Assembly (NCBI RefSeq): GCF_001425575.1
Contig: NZ_LMRD01000001.1
Location: forward strand, 64,537-128,536
DNA: 64,000 nucleotides
Source of the DNA: Aurantimonas sp. Leaf443
GTDB lineage: Bacteria > Pseudomonadota > Alphaproteobacteria > Rhizobiales > Rhizobiaceae
Direction: 5' to 3'
The notes under the pieces were generated by a model. It made no database searches. It had not been told where the DNA came from and was given only the letters and a program-made list of their open reading frames with translations. Both the position numbers and the translations under genes were made by a program. Below are positions 1-8,287 of the stretch, in pieces; within the stretch, counting starts at the first letter, position 1, and each line of letters opens with the position of its first letter.

Positions 1-99
1 GATGTTGACGTCGGCGGCGGACGCCGCGCCCGTGAGGGCGGTGCCGGCAAGGGCGCCGATCACCAGCGAGCGCAGGGAGCGGGCGAGAAGCGGGGACAT
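1..99 (-). CDS. Exported protein, N-terminal fragment (possible iron ABC transporter substrate-binding protein)
   Basis: Only the first 33 codons lie in the window; the gene runs off the left edge. They read as a Sec signal peptide: basic start (MSPLLARSLRS), hydrophobic core (LVIGALAGTALTG) and an A-S-A signal peptidase I site, with the mature protein beginning near ADVNI. That start resembles ferric-iron ABC transporter periplasmic proteins, and two Irr-like iron boxes lie about 170 bp upstream of the ATG. The export signal is seen; the iron-transport role is inference from the boxes and a five-residue resemblance. Other secreted proteins remain possible. Confidence 0.55.
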   Translation of the reverse strand, partial: MSPLLARSLRSLVIGALAGTALTGAASAADVNI

Positions 100-267
100 C
101 GTCGAGACCTCGAAGCTGCGGGCGAACCCTTGGAACGGGTGGCACGCGGCCGCGGGGCCGGCCGTTGTCGCGCCGGCTCCGCGACAGGTGCCGGGAACGG
201 GCCCTGAATGCCGGGGGCGCAGCCTCCTGGCAAGCCGAAAACGACAAAAGAACAGTCAAATCATATG

Positions 268-300
268 GTTAGAACTGTTCCAATTTTGAACCGTTCTAAA
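268..300. promoter_or_regulatory. Two adjacent Irr/ICE-like iron boxes
   Basis: Two 17-bp imperfect palindromes abut in an AT-rich pocket upstream of the exported protein starting at 99. The right one (284-300) reads TTTTGAA-CCG-TTCTAAA, one base away from a perfect TTTAGAA-N3-TTCTAAA palindrome. The left one (268-284) reads GTTAGAA-CTG-TTCCAAT, with three differences. This shape matches the iron control element bound by Irr in Hyphomicrobiales. They face the minus-strand gene, since the other neighbour ends here. Binding by Irr rather than another Fur-family protein is inferred. Confidence 0.55.
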
Positions 301-332
301 CTGGAGCCGTCCCCTCCGAAATCCCGCCGGCC

Positions 333-3300
333 TCAGTCGGCGAGAACACGTTGGGCGGGAAAGGAAATTTCCACCAGGGTGCCCTCTCCGGGCGAGGAGG
401 AGATGGCGAAGGCGGCACGGTTGGCCTCCGTCAGCGCCTTGGTCAGCGGCAGGCCGAGCCCGGTGCCTTCGCCGCGCCCGCGCTCGCCTGGCCGCACCTG
501 GCGGAAGGGCGTCAGCGCGATCTCGATCTCGCTCTCGGTCATGCCGATGCCGCTGTCGCGCACCCGCATGACCACCGCGCCGTCGTTCGCATAGCTCGTC
601 GAGACGATGATCTGACCGCCGCTGGAGGTGAAGCGGATGGCGTTGGAGACGAGGTTCAGCGCGATCTGCCGGATCGACCGGCGGTCGGCGACGACGGGGG
701 GCACCGAGGAGGGCAGGTTGGAGCGCACGATGACGCGCTCGCGCATGGCCTGGGGCTGCAGCAGCGAGACGGCTTCGGCGATCACGTCGTTCAGGAGCAC
801 GGATTCGAAGGTGAGATCCACCTTGCCCGCCTCGATCTTGGACAGGTCGAGAAGGTCGTTGACGAGATCGAGGAGGTGGTGGCCCGAGCGCTTGATGTCG
901 TCGAGGTATTCCAGGTAGCGCTCCGAGCCGAGCGGGCCGTGGCTCTCGCTCGCCATGACGTCGGCGAAGCCGATGATGGCGTTGAGCGGCGTGCGCAGCT
1001 CATGGCTGATATTGGCGAGGAAGCGCGTCTTCTGCTGGCTCGCCTCCTCGGCCTCGCGTCGGGCGGAGACGAGATCCTGCTCGATCGTCTTCCAGTGCGC
1101 GATGTCGCGGATCACGGCGCAGATGGCGCCGGCATCCGGCAGGCGGCCGAGGGTGAGGGACAGCGGGATGAAGCCGCCCTGCGCCACGCGGCCGATGACC
1201 TCGCGGCCCTCGCCGATGAGACCGGCCACCCCGTCCCGCTTCAGCGTCTCCAGATAGTCGAGCGTGGAACGCTGGCTCTCGTGGGCGAAGAGCGTGACGA
1301 AGGGCCGCCCGGCCGCGTCGTCCGGCTCGATGCCGAAGAGGGAGAGGGCCGAGCCGTTCATGGCGCGGATGCGCCCGGCCGCGTCGAGCAGCACCACGCC
1401 GTCCGTCGCCGTGTCGAGGACGACGCGCAGCTCGGCATTCTCGCGCCGAAGCCGCGCCAGCTCGCCGTCGCCGTCGTTCGAGGGCTCCGGCCGCTCGTCC
1501 TGCGCCTTCGCCGCCTCGGCATCGCCCGCCTCCACGAAGGACATGACGAGGCAGGAGCGCCCGGCGAGCGTCAGGCGCTGGAGATGGGCGCGCACGGGAA
1601 GGGTCTCGTCGTCGGCGCGGCGGATATGCACGATGCCTTCGGTCCCCGGCAGGTCGCTGGTGGCGAAGAGGCGGGCGAGCCCGCCGGTGGCGCCGAGCGC
1701 CTGCGCCTCGTGGCCGGTGAGGGCGCGGAAGCGCGCATTGGCATAGACCAGCGCCTCGCGCACCTGGACCAGGACGGCCAGCGGCATCGTGCCGTAGAGC
1801 GTGTCGAGTTCGGCGACGAGATCGGCCGGCGCGCCGGCTTCCTCCACGCTCTCCTCGGCCTCGCCGGCCTCGGCTGCGGCGGCGTCGCCCGTCGCCTGGG
1901 CCTCGGCCTCGTCCATCGCCCTCACGCGGGCGGCGGCGGCGCGGATCGCCTCCTTCAGTCCCTTGTCCGGGTTCTTCTCGCCGAGCGTGGCCCCGATCGC
2001 CCGGAAGGCGGCCTCTTCCGTGGAGGAAAGCGAGGGCTCGCGACCCCGGCGACGCTCTTCCAGGCGGATCACCTTCTGCGGCGCGTCCTCGCTTTCGGGC
2101 GGCGTCTCGCGCCGGCCGAAGGACACGGGCGCGGCATTGACGCGCGTCAGCGGATCGCCGTCCGCGTCCGCGTCCGCGTCGCTCTCGCCCGGCATGGGCC
2201 CGACATCCTCGAGCGCGAAATCGGCACGGGCGAGATCGAGGCCGAGACCGTCCGGGTCCTCGATCGTCTCGGCGAGGCGCACGATGCCGAAACCGCGGAA
2301 TCCGTCGAAGCTGCGGTCGCGTGCATAGACGGGCAGCGCCGCCAGATCGATGGGCGCCTTGCGGGCGGAATTCTCCACCGGCCAGTAGACGGTGCGCCCG
2401 GACCAGGTGTCGCGGCGCTCCAGAAGCTGCTGCACCTCGCCGTCCGGATCGAGCCCGTAGGCCGAGGCGACTTCGCGGAAACCGAGATCGAGGACGTCGG
2501 CCGAGCGCGGCCCGACGGCGGCGGCAAATTCGGGCGAGAGCGAGCGGAAGCGGCCCTGCTCGTCGATGCGCCAGACGAAGCGCACCGGCGCGCCGTCGAA
2601 GCGCGGGCGGAAGGGAAGCTCGGGTGCCGCGCCCGCCTCGGCCGCAACGGAGCCCGGCGTGTCGTCGGTCTCAAGGGCAGGGGCCTCGGGGGCGGGCGCC
2701 GCGCGCCTGTCCTCGTCGGCGCGCGGAGCACTGTCGTCCGGTGCGATCGGGGCGGGCGCCGGCGCCATGGCGTCGCGGTTCGGCTCCACGTCACGTTGCG
2801 CGTCGCCGCGCAGGAAAGGCGCCTCATCCGGCGTCCCGGCATCGAGGGCGGCCGCCTCTTCGGTGCCGGCCGGCGGTTCGGGGAAGGCCTGCTCGGCCTC
2901 GAGGGCGGGATCGACCGGCGCTGCGACGGCGGCAGGCGCGTCGGCGGGCGTCTCGGTCCCGTCCGCATGCGGCTCGGCCACGACCGGCGCGCCCCAGACC
3001 GAGCACAGGGCCGGCCGCGGGGCGGCGGAAACGAGGGATGCGGCCGGCAAGGCGGCCGGCACGGGCGCCTCCGGCGCGCTCTGCGTGGAGGCGGCATCCG
3101 GCGCCATGTCCTGCGGCGCGCGTTCGTCGGAGGACGCGTGCGTTCCCGGCGCTTCGCCGGTCCGCGCGACCGCCGGGGCGTGCGACGCCTGCCCGGCCGC
3201 GTCGCCTGTCCCGGGCTCGCCCGAAGGCGCCGCCTCCGTCGCCGCGGCGTCCTCCGCCGGCGCGCGCAGGCCGACGGCGCTTTCGAGCCGCGAGTGCCAG

Positions 3301-4151
3301 CGTTCCAGAAGTGCGCCGATGGCGCTGCGGCGCGGTGCGTCCGCCCCGTCCTCGGACCCGCCGAGACTGTCCGCCGCCGCCTCCGCAAGGGCGGCCGGGC
3401 TCGGCGCCTGCGCCTCGGGCGCGGCCTCGATGGCGGCGGCGACATGATCGCCGGCAAGGCGCCAGAAGCGCGCGGCGCGCCCGTCGGCCAGCACGCGCGC
3501 GGCGCGGCGGTCCGCGCCGGCGCGGAAGCCCTCGAGCGCCTCGTCGAGCAGGGCCTCTCCCAGCGTCTCTTCGGGCGAGAGCAGCGCCACGGAAGCGTCC
3601 TTCAGCTCCGCGGCAAGGCGCGCGCGCCCGGCGACGGGATCCTGCGAAGCGGCCCGCAGGTCGGAGGCGAAGGCGAGGGCGAAGGGCGCGCCGTCGATCT
3701 CGATCGTGGAAAGCGCGATCGTCGCGGCCTGGCCGATGGAGCGGCCGGCCCCCGGCAGGAGGGCGCTTGCCGAACCGCTGCGCGAGAAGGCGCGGGAGGC
3801 CGCGCTCAGCTGGCGCAGCGCGGCGCTGGGGCGCGCGACGGCCCCGTCCTGCAGCCCGGGCCCGCCGAGCCCGAGAAGCGCCGCGGCGAGGGGATTGGCG
3901 AAGATCGGCCGCGCCAGATCGGCGCTGAACACGGCGAGAAACGCGCCGGGCCCGTCGCGGTCGGCGACGTCGGCCAGCGACAGGATCTCGAGCGCGTTCG
4001 GCAGGGAAGTCGGCGCCATGCGATGCATCCAGTTCGTCGGGGCGACAGGTCTTGAGGCAGGACGCCGGACCTCCGGCAACAGGCCCGTCTTTACGAATGA
4101 TTCATACTCGCGACAGGCGCACGAATCCAGAACGGCGGCCTGCGAGACCAC
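333..4151 (-). CDS. Large multi-PAS sensor histidine kinase, PdhS/PleC/DivJ-like
   Basis: About 1272 residues. A PAS-like N-terminus (about 50-170) is followed by a long Ala/Glu/Pro-rich, probably disordered stretch (about 260-520). PAS-like blocks follow near 525-640, 780-880 and 910-1020, then a short coiled linker. HisKA carries the phospho-acceptor His in SHELRTPLN near 1050, and a complete HATPase_c has an N box (NLVSNAIRF), DSGIGM and GEGTGLGL. No transmembrane helix or receiver domain is evident, so it is probably cytoplasmic. The kinase core resembles the alphaproteobacterial family that controls DivK/CtrA; that partner is inferred. The catalytic His separates it from DivL. The GTG start at 4151 has an AGGAG six bases upstream; ATGs at 4028 and 4019 are alternatives and begin a more protein-like sequence. 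Confidence 0.85.
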   Translation of the reverse strand: MVSQAAVLDSCACREYESFVKTGLLPEVRRPASRPVAPTNWMHRMAPTSLPNALEILSLADVADRDGPGAFLAVFSADLARPIFANPLAAALLGLGGPGLQDGAVARPSAALRQLSAASRAFSRSGSASALLPGAGRSIGQAATIALSTIEIDGAPFALAFASDLRAASQDPVAGRARLAAELKDASVALLSPEETLGEALLDEALEGFRAGADRRAARVLADGRAARFWRLAGDHVAAAIEAAPEAQAPSPAALAEAAADSLGGSEDGADAPRRSAIGALLERWHSRLESAVGLRAPAEDAAATEAAPSGEPGTGDAAGQASHAPAVARTGEAPGTHASSDERAPQDMAPDAASTQSAPEAPVPAALPAASLVSAAPRPALCSVWGAPVVAEPHADGTETPADAPAAVAAPVDPALEAEQAFPEPPAGTEEAAALDAGTPDEAPFLRGDAQRDVEPNRDAMAPAPAPIAPDDSAPRADEDRRAAPAPEAPALETDDTPGSVAAEAGAAPELPFRPRFDGAPVRFVWRIDEQGRFRSLSPEFAAAVGPRSADVLDLGFREVASAYGLDPDGEVQQLLERRDTWSGRTVYWPVENSARKAPIDLAALPVYARDRSFDGFRGFGIVRLAETIEDPDGLGLDLARADFALEDVGPMPGESDADADADGDPLTRVNAAPVSFGRRETPPESEDAPQKVIRLEERRRGREPSLSSTEEAAFRAIGATLGEKNPDKGLKEAIRAAAARVRAMDEAEAQATGDAAAAEAGEAEESVEEAGAPADLVAELDTLYGTMPLAVLVQVREALVYANARFRALTGHEAQALGATGGLARLFATSDLPGTEGIVHIRRADDETLPVRAHLQRLTLAGRSCLVMSFVEAGDAEAAKAQDERPEPSNDGDGELARLRRENAELRVVLDTATDGVVLLDAAGRIRAMNGSALSLFGIEPDDAAGRPFVTLFAHESQRSTLDYLETLKRDGVAGLIGEGREVIGRVAQGGFIPLSLTLGRLPDAGAICAVIRDIAHWKTIEQDLVSARREAEEASQQKTRFLANISHELRTPLNAIIGFADVMASESHGPLGSERYLEYLDDIKRSGHHLLDLVNDLLDLSKIEAGKVDLTFESVLLNDVIAEAVSLLQPQAMRERVIVRSNLPSSVPPVVADRRSIRQIALNLVSNAIRFTSSGGQIIVSTSYANDGAVVMRVRDSGIGMTESEIEIALTPFRQVRPGERGRGEGTGLGLPLTKALTEANRAAFAISSSPGEGTLVEISFPAQRVLAD

Positions 4152-4227
4152 CGCCGTCTCCTGCCACGGTTAATGGCGGCGGCGGCGCCGGGATCTCGCG
4201 GGCGCGAACGGTGCCTGCCCAATTATG

Positions 4228-4305
4228 TTGCATTGCACAATGAAAATTGCTAGGTGGTCGGTGTCTGTGATCTTTGCAAAGCCGGGTGCTGCTGCAAGTC
4301 TGCAG
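4228..4305 (+). promoter_or_regulatory. TGC/GCA repeats in phasin leader, possible PhaR operators
   Basis: The AT-rich region upstream of the phasin holds a TGC-N3-GCA palindrome inside TTGCATTGCACAA (4228-4240). A second CTGC-N6-GCAG repeat lies at 4292-4305, just before the ribosome binding site. PhaR, the repressor of phasin genes in alphaproteobacteria, binds TGC-rich inverted repeats of the CTGC-N-GCAG kind. The repeats are seen in the sequence; assignment to PhaR is inference. Confidence 0.35.
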
Positions 4306-4331
4306 GCAAGATCACGCAAGAGGAGGCAAAG

Positions 4332-4793
4332 ATGTCGAATACAGGAAACGATCCGTTCGGTTTCGGTGGCCAGTCGCCGATGATGGGCATGGATCCCTCG
4401 CAGCTCAACGAGACGTTCCGCGCCATGACGCAGAAGTCGATGGAGCAGTCCAAGGAGGCCTACGGCCGGATGAAGGCTGCCGCCGACGAGGCGACGCGTT
4501 CGCTCGAATCGACCATGGAGAACGCCCATCAGGGGTCGCTCCAGCTCTCCAAGAAGGCCATCGACGCCATGCGCGCCAATGCCGAGGCGGGCTTTTCGCA
4601 TCTCGAGAACCTCATGGCCTCGAAGTCCTTCGCCGAAGTGATCGAGAAGCAGACGGCCTACGTGCGCAAGCAGGTCGAGCTCGCCACCGATCAGGTGAAG
4701 GAGATGCAGGCCATCACCCAGTCCGTCGCGCAGGACATGATGCGCCCGGGCAAGGAAGCCTTCCAGAAGGCGGCGGACTCGATGAAGCGCTAA
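4332..4793 (+). CDS. Phasin family protein
   Basis: 153 residues, mostly one long amphipathic helical stretch rich in Ala, Glu, Lys, Met and Gln, which is the Phasin_2 pattern. Phasins coat polyhydroxyalkanoate granules and influence granule size and number. The N-terminus is flexible and Gly/Met-rich (PFGFGGQSPMMGMDP), and the helical body begins near residue 25. The start is fixed by AGGAGG at 4321-4326, five bases before the ATG; an earlier in-frame ATG at 4254 would add a Cys-rich piece without protein-like character. The gene is monocistronic, with a terminator overlapping its stop. No PHA synthase is in the window, so a granule role rests on the family. Confidence 0.9.
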   Translation: MSNTGNDPFGFGGQSPMMGMDPSQLNETFRAMTQKSMEQSKEAYGRMKAAADEATRSLESTMENAHQGSLQLSKKAIDAMRANAEAGFSHLENLMASKSFAEVIEKQTAYVRKQVELATDQVKEMQAITQSVAQDMMRPGKEAFQKAADSMKR

Positions 4794-4838
4794 GGCGCTT
4801 CCGGGTTTTTCGACAAGCCGGGCCGAACGCGGCCCGGC
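4785..4838 (+). terminator. Rho-independent terminator of the phasin gene
   Basis: A short perfect stem, AAGCGC-TAAG-GCGCTT (4785-4800), overlaps the stop codon and is followed by CCGGG and five T (4806-4810). A second GC-rich stem (4817-4824 with 4831-4838) follows at once. Together they should end transcription between the phasin and the tRNA. Confidence 0.55.
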
Positions 4839-4905
4839 CGCTCCCTCGCGCGCCGTCGCGGGGAGACCATCGCCGCTCCGTGACGAACGGACCGGCGCAA
4901 ATCAC

Positions 4906-4934
4906 TTGCCAGCGCCCGCGAAAGATTTTATGGG
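4906..4934 (+). promoter_or_regulatory. Candidate promoter of tRNA-His
   Basis: TTGCCA (4906-4911), a 17-bp spacer and TATGGG (4929-4934), then a G-rich discriminator, precede the tRNA by about 35 bp. The arrangement resembles housekeeping-sigma stable-RNA promoters, although the -10 matches only partly. Confidence 0.35.
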
Positions 4935-4968
4935 CAGGGGGCAAGTCGGGGCTCGCCAGCCCCTGCAT

Positions 4969-5045
<77 letters not shown>

Positions 5046-5448
5046 CCTTGCTTTTCCCTTTCTTGAGACAAGCCGCCGCTGCAAAGAGCAAGGCTTATCC
5101 GCGCCCACGGGCTCGAACCCGACGCCGCGCGCCGTCCCGTCCGACCCCGGATGATGGCCCCTCGGGAGTGGCAGGCCGCCTGGACGCGGTCGTCTCGTAG
5201 GCTGGCGCGAGGTGAGGTCCGCCGGACCGGCATTTCTGGACGAGGGCGGCGCTGAATGAAGGCGTCGGCTCGGCAAGCCTTTTCCGGTCTCGTCCTTCGT
5301 TTCGCCGTCCTGCGGATCGGCCGAGCCACCCGGCGGAGGCGGACAGGGACGGCCGATCCTCCGGCCCCGTCGCGACCATGGGTCGCCTGCCCGATCCTCT
5401 CCCTCTCGACCCCTCTTCCATGCGATCGGACGACCCCGCCCGCTGCGT
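5046..5448. other. Intergenic region without a recognisable gene
   Basis: 403 bp between tRNA-His and the end of xseA. All open frames here look like random high-GC translation: Arg/Pro/Ser-rich, no family likeness, no good ribosome site. It holds a T-rich stretch after the tRNA (5047-5066) that could help termination, and a spaced inverted repeat GGATCGGCC (5314-5322) / GGCCGATCC (5351-5359) downstream of xseA. I see nothing else. Confidence 0.5.
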
Positions 5449-7143
5449 CTAGAACAGCGAGCCCTGGCCGGGCGCGATGGCCTTGGCGCGGGCGGCGCGG
5501 CGGCGGATGGGGGCGGCGGGCAGGGTCCGGTCGCCGGGCACGCTGCCGAGCGGGGCGTCGCCGTCGGTCGCCACCGCCTCGCGGCGCTGCGTGCGCGTGG
5601 CGGGGTCGTCGTCCGGGCGCCAGTCGGGATTGGCGAACTCCACCTGGAATCGCGTGCCGGGGCCGAGCGCGTCGGCGCGGGTGATCGGCGTGCGGCCGTC
5701 CTCGGCATAGACGATGGCATAGCCGCGTTCGAGCACCTTGCGCGGATCGAGCGTGCCGGCGATGCGCCAGAGACCGCCGAGCGTCTCGCGCCGGCGCTCG
5801 GCGGCGCGCCGCTCCAGCGTCTGGAGGCCCGCGCCGAGCGCGTCGAGGCGCAGGCGCGCGGCCTCGCTGCGGGCGCGGATGATGTGGGGCTGCAGGCCGC
5901 TCGCCGCCTCGTCGTAGCCCCGGCGCAGGCGATGCAGGATGCTGCCGATGCCGCGGGCGGCATCGCTCTCCTGCTGGCGCAGACGCGCGCGGCGCTCGCG
6001 CAGCGCCCCGTCGAGAATGCCCGGCGACAGGCGGCCGGCGCTTTCCGCCAGATGCCGGCGCCGGTCGGACAGCGCCAGCGACAGGCCGCGCGTCAGCCCG
6101 CTCTCGGCCTCGTCGAGGCGTCGGCGCGGCAGGGCGAGCAGCATGTCGGGCGCCGGCAGGGCGCGCGCGGTCGCGGCGAGCGCGCGCGCCTCGCGATCGA
6201 GCCGGCGCGTGACGGCCCCGCCGAGCCGGGCCTCGAGGCCGGCAAGCACGGCCTTCAGTTCGGCCCGCACCGGCACCACGATCTCGGCGGCGCCCGTCGG
6301 CGTCGGCGCGCGCCGGTCGGCGGCATGGTCGAGAAGCGTCCAGTCCGTCTCGTGGCCGACGGCCGAGACGAGCGGGATCGCCGAGGCGGCGGCCGCGCGC
6401 ACCAGCGTCTCGTCGTTGAAGCCCCAGAGATCCTCCAGGCTCCCGCCGCCGCGCGCCACGATGAGGACGTCCGGCCGCGGCACCGGGCCGCCGGGTTCGA
6501 TGGCGTTGAAGCCCTCGATCGCCGCCGTCACCTCCGCCGCGCTCGTCTCGCCCTGCACGCGCACGGGCCAGACGAGGACATGCAGCGGGAAACGGTCGGC
6601 GACGCGGTGCAGGATGTCGCGGATCACGGCGCCGGTCGGCGAGGTGACGACGCCGACCACGTTCGGCAGGTAGGGCAGCGGGCGCTTGCGCGCGGCGGCG
6701 AAGAGGCCTTCGGCCTCGAGTCTCGCCTTGCGCTCGTTGAGGAGCGCCATCAGCGCGCCGGCGCCCGCCGGCTCCAGCGTCTCGATGACGATCTGGTATT
6801 TCGACGAGCCGGGATAGGTCGTGAGCTTGCCCGTCGCGATCACCTCCAGCCCCTCCTCGGGGCGGAAGGGCAGGGCGGCGAAGGCGGTGCGCCAGACGAC
6901 GGCGTCGATGCGCGCCTTGTCGTCCTTCAGGCAGAAATAGGCGTGGCCGGAGGAATGCGGCCCGCGATAGCCCGAGACCTCGCCCCGCACGCGCACATGG
7001 CCGAACTGGTCCTCGATCGTGCGCTTGAGCTTGTTGGAGAGGTCGGAGACCGACAGTTCCAGGACATTGGGCACGCCGCCCTGCGGGACGGCGGCGGCGG
7101 TGCGGGCCGAGAGCGGCGTGCGTCCCCCCCTCGCGCTCACCAT
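5449..7143 (-). CDS. xseA: Exodeoxyribonuclease VII large subunit
   Basis: 564 residues. XseA forms exonuclease VII with several XseB subunits and degrades single-stranded DNA. An N-terminal OB fold (LELSVSDLSNKLK through GEVSGYRG and HAYFCLKDD) precedes the catalytic region with VGVVTSPTGAVIRDI, DVLIVARGGGSLEDL and VSAVGHETD, then a long helical segment and the C-terminal RKVLERGYAIV motif. The last 80 residues form a basic extension. The ATG at 7143 overlaps the end of the LysR gene by 7 bp, implying one transcript. The start could lie slightly downstream, because the first 25 residues are poorly conserved in character. No xseB lies nearby. Confidence 0.93.
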   Translation of the reverse strand: MVSARGGRTPLSARTAAAVPQGGVPNVLELSVSDLSNKLKRTIEDQFGHVRVRGEVSGYRGPHSSGHAYFCLKDDKARIDAVVWRTAFAALPFRPEEGLEVIATGKLTTYPGSSKYQIVIETLEPAGAGALMALLNERKARLEAEGLFAAARKRPLPYLPNVVGVVTSPTGAVIRDILHRVADRFPLHVLVWPVRVQGETSAAEVTAAIEGFNAIEPGGPVPRPDVLIVARGGGSLEDLWGFNDETLVRAAAASAIPLVSAVGHETDWTLLDHAADRRAPTPTGAAEIVVPVRAELKAVLAGLEARLGGAVTRRLDREARALAATARALPAPDMLLALPRRRLDEAESGLTRGLSLALSDRRRHLAESAGRLSPGILDGALRERRARLRQQESDAARGIGSILHRLRRGYDEAASGLQPHIIRARSEAARLRLDALGAGLQTLERRAAERRRETLGGLWRIAGTLDPRKVLERGYAIVYAEDGRTPITRADALGPGTRFQVEFANPDWRPDDDPATRTQRREAVATDGDAPLGSVPGDRTLPAAPIRRRAARAKAIAPGQGSLF

Positions 7144-8093
7144 CCGGCGGCCACCATGCCCGGGCGATGGCGCTGCGAGCGGATGATGCGCGTCTCCGGC
7201 ACCTGGCTGGGCTTGGCCTGCGTCTCCACCGGGGCGAGATTGGCGAGGCTCGCGCGGATATGCTCGACGAGGGCGTCGACCGCGGGCGCATCGGCGGTGC
7301 GCGCCCGCATCACGCCGATCTCGGTCTCCTTGAGGGTCGGGAAGCCCTCGTGTTCGCCGAGGATGCGCATGCCCGGCCGCAGCGCGCATTCGGCGAGCAC
7401 GCTGACGGCCAGGCCCGACAGGACCGCCGAGGTGATGATCTGCGCCGACCAGGAGGTGAAGAGCACCTTGTAGCGCCGCCCGATCGCGTCGAGCGCCTGA
7501 CAGCCCTCCACGCGCCACGCGCAGTCGAGGCGCCCCACCGCCAGCGGCAGGATCTCGGCGCGGTGCACGTCGTGCGAAGCGGAGGTGACGAAATGCAGAG
7601 GCTCGCGCCGCACGATCTCCACGCCGTTGAAGTTGCGGTGGCAGTCGGTGACGAGCGCGACGTCGAGCCGGCCCTTCTCGACATGCTCCACGAGATGGCT
7701 CGTCGGCTCGCAGGCGATCTGCAGCTCGACCAGAGGGTTGGAGCGGGAGAAGCGCGCCAGGATCTCCGGCAGGAAGCGCTCGGCATAGTCGTCCGGCAGG
7801 CCGATGCGCACATGGCCCTGGACGGCCTCGTCGTCGAAGGCGAGCAGCGCCTCGTGGCTGAGCGTCAGGAGGCGCCGCGCATAGGTGAGGAGCCGCGCGC
7901 CCCCCTCCGTCAGCCGCACGGCGCGGCCGTTGCGCTCGAACAGGGAGAGGCCGAGCCGCTCCTCAAGCCGGCGCATCTGCATGGAGACGGCCGACTGCGT
8001 CTTGAAGACGTCCTCGGCGGCGCGGGTGAAGCTGCCGCTGTCGACGATGGCGACGAAGGTGCGGAGCTGGTCGAGATCGAGCGGAGAGGCCAT
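7137..8093 (-). CDS. LysR-family transcriptional regulator, LrhA-like
   Basis: 318 residues. The N-terminal winged HTH (LDQLRTFVAIVDSGSFTRAA, then TQSAVSMQMRRLEERLG) is the LrhA/HdfR type. The effector-binding region follows from about 90 to 295 (HVRIGLPDDYAERFLPEIL). A Pro/Gln/Arg tail of about 25 residues ends the protein. It is divergent from the DUF1127 gene across a 194-bp gap holding a perfect CCAAC-N4-GTTGG palindrome 38 bp from its own start, so autoregulation and control of the DUF1127 transcript are likely. Such LysR/DUF1127 pairs occur in other alphaproteobacteria. The effector is unknown. Confidence 0.92.
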   Translation of the reverse strand: MASPLDLDQLRTFVAIVDSGSFTRAAEDVFKTQSAVSMQMRRLEERLGLSLFERNGRAVRLTEGGARLLTYARRLLTLSHEALLAFDDEAVQGHVRIGLPDDYAERFLPEILARFSRSNPLVELQIACEPTSHLVEHVEKGRLDVALVTDCHRNFNGVEIVRREPLHFVTSASHDVHRAEILPLAVGRLDCAWRVEGCQALDAIGRRYKVLFTSWSAQIITSAVLSGLAVSVLAECALRPGMRILGEHEGFPTLKETEIGVMRARTADAPAVDALVEHIRASLANLAPVETQAKPSQVPETRIIRSQRHRPGMVAAGW

Positions 8094-8130
8094 GCGGTTT
8101 TCTCATCACGAACGCTGATGGGTGAGATTA

Positions 8131-8144
8131 CCAACATTCGTTGG
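8131..8144. promoter_or_regulatory. LysR-type operator palindrome
   Basis: A perfect inverted repeat CCAAC-ATTC-GTTGG sits in an AT-richer patch between the divergent LysR and DUF1127 genes. Flanking TGA...TCA bases extend the symmetry imperfectly. Size and position fit a LysR recognition site controlling both directions. Binding is inferred. Confidence 0.55.
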
Positions 8145-8149
8145 CGTCA

Positions 8150-8247
8150 TCAATCGCGCCGGCCTACCTTCCTCCCTGTCAGGAAGACCTCGGGAGCCCA
8201 CCAGCCCCGCCCGCACAGCATGCGGGCGGGAACGGGCTCCCCTTTTT
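8150..8247 (+). ncRNA. Candidate small RNA or attenuated leader upstream of DUF1127
   Basis: Two stem-loops lie in the leader of the DUF1127 gene. The first is CTTCCT-CCCTGTC-AGGAAG (8168-8186), with a pyrimidine-rich anti-Shine-Dalgarno-like loop. The second is a long bipartite stem: GGGAGCCC (8192-8199) pairs with GGGCTCCC (8234-8241) around the inner stem CCCGCCCGCA-CAGCA-TGCGGGCGGG (8206-8230), followed by C and five T (8243-8247). This is a textbook intrinsic terminator, placed 40 bp before a start codon instead of after a gene. A terminated small RNA of roughly 80-100 nt, or an attenuator, would explain it. The 5' end is not known. Confidence 0.5.
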
Positions 8248-8287
8248 CCCGAGGACCAGAAGTGGCTGTTTGAAAGGAAACTAGGCC

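Noticed and set aside
351-4055. 1234-codon open frame on the plus strand opposite the histidine kinase
   Set aside because: Shadow of the kinase gene in high-GC DNA: Arg/Gly/Ala/Asp-rich with no domain, while the minus strand has clear HisKA and HATPase motifs.
5095-5421. 108-codon minus-strand frame after tRNA-His
   Set aside because: Arg/Gly/Ser-rich, no ribosome site, no family likeness; treated as intergenic.
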